Source: Deltaproteobacteria bacterium (GTDB taxonomy: Bacteria; Desulfobacterota; Anaeroferrophillalia; Anaeroferrophillales; Tharpellaceae). From it: 9,660 nucleotides of DNA. A program made the translations under genes and the position numbers. Each line of letters opens with the position of its first letter. Position 1 is the first letter of the stretch. Below are positions 7,391 to 9,660 of the stretch, in pieces. The notes beneath the pieces were generated by a model, which saw only the letters and a program-made list of their open reading frames with translations, searched no databases and was not told where the DNA came from. Location of the stretch: contig JAADEO010000142.1 of NCBI GenBank assembly GCA_013153415.1, positions 1-9,660 of the forward strand, given 5' to 3'.

Positions 7391-8086
7391 ATGAAAAAAT
7401 TTTTTACCATTTTTGCCGTTATAATGGTTGCCTTGCTTTTTTCTTGCGTTGCTTCTTCCCTGGCCCGGCAGATTGCCGCCCCGCCACTGCTGGAGCAGCA
7501 GCCTGCACCTCCGCCAATTCCGCCGGCTGTCGGGCCGAATCCTGCGCCGCCCGGAGTGGCGCCGGGTCCGGCGGCACCCCCGCCTGCTCCCGCTCCCGGA
7601 CCGGGAGTTCCGCCCCCGGCCGGACCCGGCAGGGGACGCATGGCTCCGGCACGTGTTTCATTGGCCAGCCTGTCTGCCGCAGTGGCCACCGTTAAAGAGA
7701 TTGAAGGCCGGTTCCTGCCGGGGAAGGTGTGGGCTCTTGCGGGGCCGGCTGGAGAAACCGACTGTAAGGCCGGGGTGCTGTATCAGGGAAGCGTTGTGGC
7801 GGTGCTTCATTTTAACCCGCTGAATGGCGAGATACTGCCGTTGGGGATGCGTCCACCGGTTTGCCCGGAGACTCCGCAAATCAATATGGTGAAAGCGAAG
7901 TTGGCGACCATTGTCCAGGGGTTGAAAATCTTGCCGGTCGCCCAATTTCGGGAACCGGAAGCCAGCTGGGTTTTCCCTTTGACTTGTGACAGCAAGATCG
8001 TGGCCTATCTGAAGGTTTATTGCGATGGGATCCACATCGTGCCTGATTATCCGATGATCCAGGAAATGGCGCGTTTTGGCCGGTAG
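7391..8086 (+). CDS. Exported proline-rich protein with a duplicated C-terminal unit, function unknown
   Basis: A 231-residue protein starting at ATG 7391, with a perfect AGGAGG at 7380-7385. It has a signal peptide (MKKFF, then a hydrophobic core to about 17) followed either by a possible lipobox LFSC (Cys19) or by signal peptidase I cleavage after SLA (residue 25). Residues 30-87 are a Pro/Ala/Gly linker that could span the periplasm or peptidoglycan. The folded part (88-231) looks like two related halves, about 90-150 and 163-220. Each has an alanine-rich helix, a Trp within a strand (Trp114, Trp193), a Cys (125, 199), an alanine-centred hydrophobic strand and a G-x-I-x-P ending. The halves are my own alignment and are only weakly similar. 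Cys125, 158, 199 and 211 could form disulfides. It shares an operon with the upstream small lipoprotein. I do not recognise a family. Confidence 0.85.
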   Translation: MKKFFTIFAVIMVALLFSCVASSLARQIAAPPLLEQQPAPPPIPPAVGPNPAPPGVAPGPAAPPPAPAPGPGVPPPAGPGRGRMAPARVSLASLSAAVATVKEIEGRFLPGKVWALAGPAGETDCKAGVLYQGSVVAVLHFNPLNGEILPLGMRPPVCPETPQINMVKAKLATIVQGLKILPVAQFREPEASWVFPLTCDSKIVAYLKVYCDGIHIVPDYPMIQEMARFGR

Positions 8087-8291
8087 GTTTCGGTTGTTTT
8101 GTTTTCCCGAGATTTCCCTGCCCCGAAGATTTCGAAAATATCGATTTACAGCCAATTCATCCGGGCGTATAGAGAATCTACTGTGATGGTGTTTTGGCCT
8201 GAAGGGCGGTCTCATACCGGGAAAGATTTTTATTTCGCCGCATCGCCCGTGTGCTTTGCCGTTGTCAACCTGTTTTCTTGAGGGATTCGTT
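8087..8291 (+). other. Intergenic region before the mgtE leader ORF
   Basis: 205 bp, lower in GC than the flanking genes. It holds a promoter (8145-8173) and the first copy of an 11-bp repeat (8261-8271). I find no convincing terminator after the exported-protein gene. A 60-codon TTG-start frame at 8099-8281 has no ribosome binding site or recognisable features and is not called. Confidence 0.5.
8145..8173 (+). promoter_or_regulatory. Sigma70-type promoter for the mgtE leader
   Basis: TTTACA (8145-8150, 5 of 6 matches), a 17-bp spacer, and TATAGA (8168-8173, 4 of 6 matches). It is the best promoter I see between 8086 and 8490. A start near 8180 would give an untranslated leader of about 310 nt before mgtE. 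Found by eye. Confidence 0.6.
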
Positions 8292-8327
8292 ATGAGTGAT
8301 TCAGATGATGGCCATAGTTGTCAACCT
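8261..8327 (+). repeat. Two copies of an 11-bp direct repeat containing a palindrome
   Basis: GTTGTCAACCT occurs at 8261-8271 and 8317-8327, 56 bp apart. The core GTTG-T-CAAC is a perfect inverted repeat around one base, so each copy could be a half-turn protein site, or the copies could pair with each other in RNA. The first copy precedes the leader ORF; the second lies inside it, over codons 9-12. Confidence 0.55.
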
Positions 8328-8429
8328 ATGACCCGGATACTAATGCAAAAGAGAAGCAGCGGTCTCGATGCGGGGCTTTTCAATGTGGCGGGAGATCTGA
8401 ACAACGGTCGGAGTTCCATCCGGATATAA
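8292..8429 (+). CDS. 45-codon upstream ORF in the mgtE leader (candidate leader peptide)
   Basis: ATG at 8292 with GAGGG at 8280-8284, 7 nt upstream, and a TAA stop at 8427-8429, 60 nt before mgtE. The peptide starts MSDSDDGHS, with three Asp in the first six residues, has a basic middle (Arg/Lys at about 15-22), and shows no signal peptide or membrane segment. I recognise no family. Its place in the leader of a Mg2+ channel gene, and the acidic start, recall the mgtL leader peptide of enterobacterial mgtA. There, an acidic/proline-rich nascent chain loosens the ribosome when Mg2+ is low. The sequence itself is unlike mgtL. It could also be a non-functional short frame. Confidence 0.4.
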   Translation: MSDSDDGHSCQPMTRILMQKRSSGLDAGLFNVAGDLNNGRSSIRI

Positions 8430-8483
8430 CCCTCCGGTTCACCTCTGGCCGCGGCCGCCCTCCTGTCGGGGCCGAAATGGAGG
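8386..8483 (+). promoter_or_regulatory. Possible RNA switch masking the mgtE ribosome binding site
   Basis: CCTCC (8459-8463) is complementary to the mgtE Shine-Dalgarno GGAGG (8479-8483) across a 15-nt loop and could mask it. Bases 8386-8394 inside the leader ORF can pair over nine contiguous positions (three of them G-U) with 8460-8468, which would capture the masking element instead. A third option is a hairpin of CGGCC (8452-8456) with GGCCG (8470-8474). The complementarities are seen; their use in the cell is inferred. Confidence 0.3.
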
Positions 8484-8489
8484 TGAGCC

Positions 8490-9660
8490 ATGAAGAACAA
8501 GAAACCACATTTCATTCCCGGGCGACATGTGATTCTCGTTTCCGGAGAGACAAAAACTTTTCAAGATTTCAGCGCATCCGCCCATCCTGTAGATATTGCG
8601 GAGTTGATGAATACTTTGCCCGTCGAGGAGGTTCCAGCTGTGTTTCAGCAGTTGGAACCTTCTCTGCGTCCGGTGATTTTCAGTCATTTGGACAGTGATT
8701 TCCAGCGGGAGATAGTCGGAAGCCTGCGCCGGGAAGAGCTTGCGCGATTGTTGGCTGACATGTCGCCGGATGACCGGGTCGATCTGTTCAAGCAACTGCC
8801 CGATAATCTGCGGGAATCCGTTCTGCCGGCCCTGGCCCAGGCTGAAAGGGAAGACATCCGTCGGCTGTCAGCCTACAGGGAAGGCACCGTCGGTGCGGTC
8901 ATGACCTCTGATTATGCTGCTTTGTCTCCGCAGCTGACGGCCTTTCAGGCGATTGAGCACCTGAGGAAGATTGCCCCCGATAAAGAGACGATCTATTACA
9001 CTTACGTCGTGGATGAAAACCGGAAACTTATCGGTTTCGTATCACTTAAAGATCTGATTCTGGCCAACCGCGAGGCCCGGGTTGGTGAGATTATGCATCG
9101 CGAGGTCATCTTCGCCCGGGTTGAGGACGACCAGGAGGAAGCGGCCCGCAAAATCCAGAAATATGACCTGATCGCTCTGCCGGTGTTAAATGGTGGCGAT
9201 GCTTTGGTGGGAATTTTAACTCACGATGATGCTATTGACATCATTACCCAGGAACATACCGAAGACCTGGAAAAACTCATGGCGATCACCGGTGATCACG
9301 AGACGGGCGTTTATCTGAAAACCTCTTCCTGGGTCCATTTCAGAAATCGGGCGGGATGGATCGTGGGGCTTGCCGCCTTAGGGCTGGTGTCGGGCATCAT
9401 TATTCACAGTTATGAGGCGACCCTGATGAAAATGATGATCCTGGCTCTCTATATGCCCATGGTGGCGGATACCGGGGGCAACACGGGAAGCCAGTCGGCT
9501 ACGGTGGTCGTTCGGGCGTTGGCACTGGGAGAGGTTTCTCCCGGCGACCTTTTCAAGGTTTTGTTCAAGGAGCTTAAAATCGCCATTCTGCTGGCTTTGG
9601 TTCTGGGGCTTTTGTCCTGGGGCAAAGTGTTGTTTCTATCGCATGGAACAGTCATTCCCG
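8490..9660 (+). CDS. mgtE: MgtE-family magnesium channel/transporter, 5' part (3' end outside window)
   Basis: Inner-membrane Mg2+ channel gated by cytosolic Mg2+. 390 codons are visible and the frame stays open to the edge; relatives have about 450 residues, so the last helices are missing. Start at ATG 8490 with GGAGG at 8479-8483, 6 nt upstream. Domains in order: the helical MgtE N domain (about 32-130) with repeated short helices such as LPVEEVPAVFQQLEP and MSPDDRVDLFKQLPD; CBS1 (about 135-195, from GTVGAVMTSDY to LKDLILANRE); CBS2 (about 198-258, from VGEIMHREVIFARVEDD to THDDAIDII); the connecting plug helix (about 260-280); then TM1 (about 286-306), TM2 with the pore signature MVADTGGNTGSQSATVVVRALALGEV (324-349) and TM3 (about 362-380). 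The Asp/Glu-rich N and CBS domains bind Mg2+ and close the pore when it is plentiful. Preceded by an unusually long leader with a small ORF. Confidence 0.95.
   Translation, partial: MKNKKPHFIPGRHVILVSGETKTFQDFSASAHPVDIAELMNTLPVEEVPAVFQQLEPSLRPVIFSHLDSDFQREIVGSLRREELARLLADMSPDDRVDLFKQLPDNLRESVLPALAQAEREDIRRLSAYREGTVGAVMTSDYAALSPQLTAFQAIEHLRKIAPDKETIYYTYVVDENRKLIGFVSLKDLILANREARVGEIMHREVIFARVEDDQEEAARKIQKYDLIALPVLNGGDALVGILTHDDAIDIITQEHTEDLEKLMAITGDHETGVYLKTSSWVHFRNRAGWIVGLAALGLVSGIIIHSYEATLMKMMILALYMPMVADTGGNTGSQSATVVVRALALGEVSPGDLFKVLFKELKIAILLALVLGLLSWGKVLFLSHGTVIP

Noticed and set aside
8099..8281. 60-codon + strand frame starting at TTG
   Set aside because: No Shine-Dalgarno, spans the mgtE promoter, and shows no recognisable sequence features.
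8447..8456. GGCCGCGGCC palindrome before mgtE
   Set aside because: A 10-bp all-GC palindrome is easily produced by chance in GC-rich DNA, and no second copy or T-run is nearby.
8180..8489. M-box (ykoK) riboswitch in the mgtE leader
   Set aside because: I could not recognise the conserved M-box core by eye; a covariance-model search would be decisive.
8318..8698. 126-codon + strand frame overlapping the leader ORF and the start of mgtE
   Set aside because: TTG start with no ribosome binding site and an Arg/Ser-rich out-of-frame translation. It runs through mgtE, whose own frame is well supported.
1..9660. CRISPR arrays, insertion sequences, tRNA or rRNA genes
   Set aside because: No regular repeat-spacer pattern, transposase-like frame, terminal inverted repeat pair or recognisable structural RNA was seen on either strand.

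Overview
The window is a GC-rich, densely coded bacterial chromosome segment with all genes on the + strand. Protein style (a Kup carrier with a C-terminal domain, a GalT-like HIT protein next to a CDF exporter and an SLC13-type permease, two-component genes, MgtE) suggests a Gram-negative bacterium, perhaps of the former Deltaproteobacteria (Geobacter/Desulfuromonas-like). That placement is an impression from protein style and rests on no database search.

Layout. 1-1398: the 3' part of a Kup potassium transporter, closed by an intrinsic terminator (1431-1463). 1493-1545: a good sigma70-type promoter with an inverted repeat over the predicted start site. 1584-4675: a compact three-gene unit of a GalT-like HIT-superfamily protein, a zinc-type CDF cation exporter and a polytopic SLC13/YbiR-like permease that starts at TTG and overlaps the CDF stop. 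4829-6966: an OmpR/PhoB-type response regulator and its sensor histidine kinase, overlapping by ATGA. 6998-7053: three identical octamers at 11-bp phasing just upstream of a -10 element that lacks a good -35, which is the architecture expected for an OmpR-family activated promoter. 7083-8086: two small exported-protein genes behind it, one a lipoprotein/coiled-coil membrane protein and one a proline-rich exported protein. 8145-8489: a good promoter and a leader of about 310 nt containing a 45-codon upstream ORF. 8490-9660: an MgtE magnesium channel gene cut off by the window end.

Functionally the window is mostly about inorganic ion movement across the envelope (K+, divalent metal export, an anion or organic ion, Mg2+) plus one envelope-sensing two-component system. 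That system probably controls the two small exported proteins immediately downstream of it.

The most interesting signal is the mgtE leader. Its upstream ORF has its own Shine-Dalgarno and begins with an acid-rich stretch. The leader contains a CCTCC element able to mask the mgtE ribosome binding site, and a stretch inside the ORF able to pair with that element instead. This resembles the logic of the enterobacterial mgtL leader-peptide Mg2+ sensor, but on an unrelated transporter. It is a hypothesis from hand-read complementarity. The second signal is the phased TCTTAATC array.
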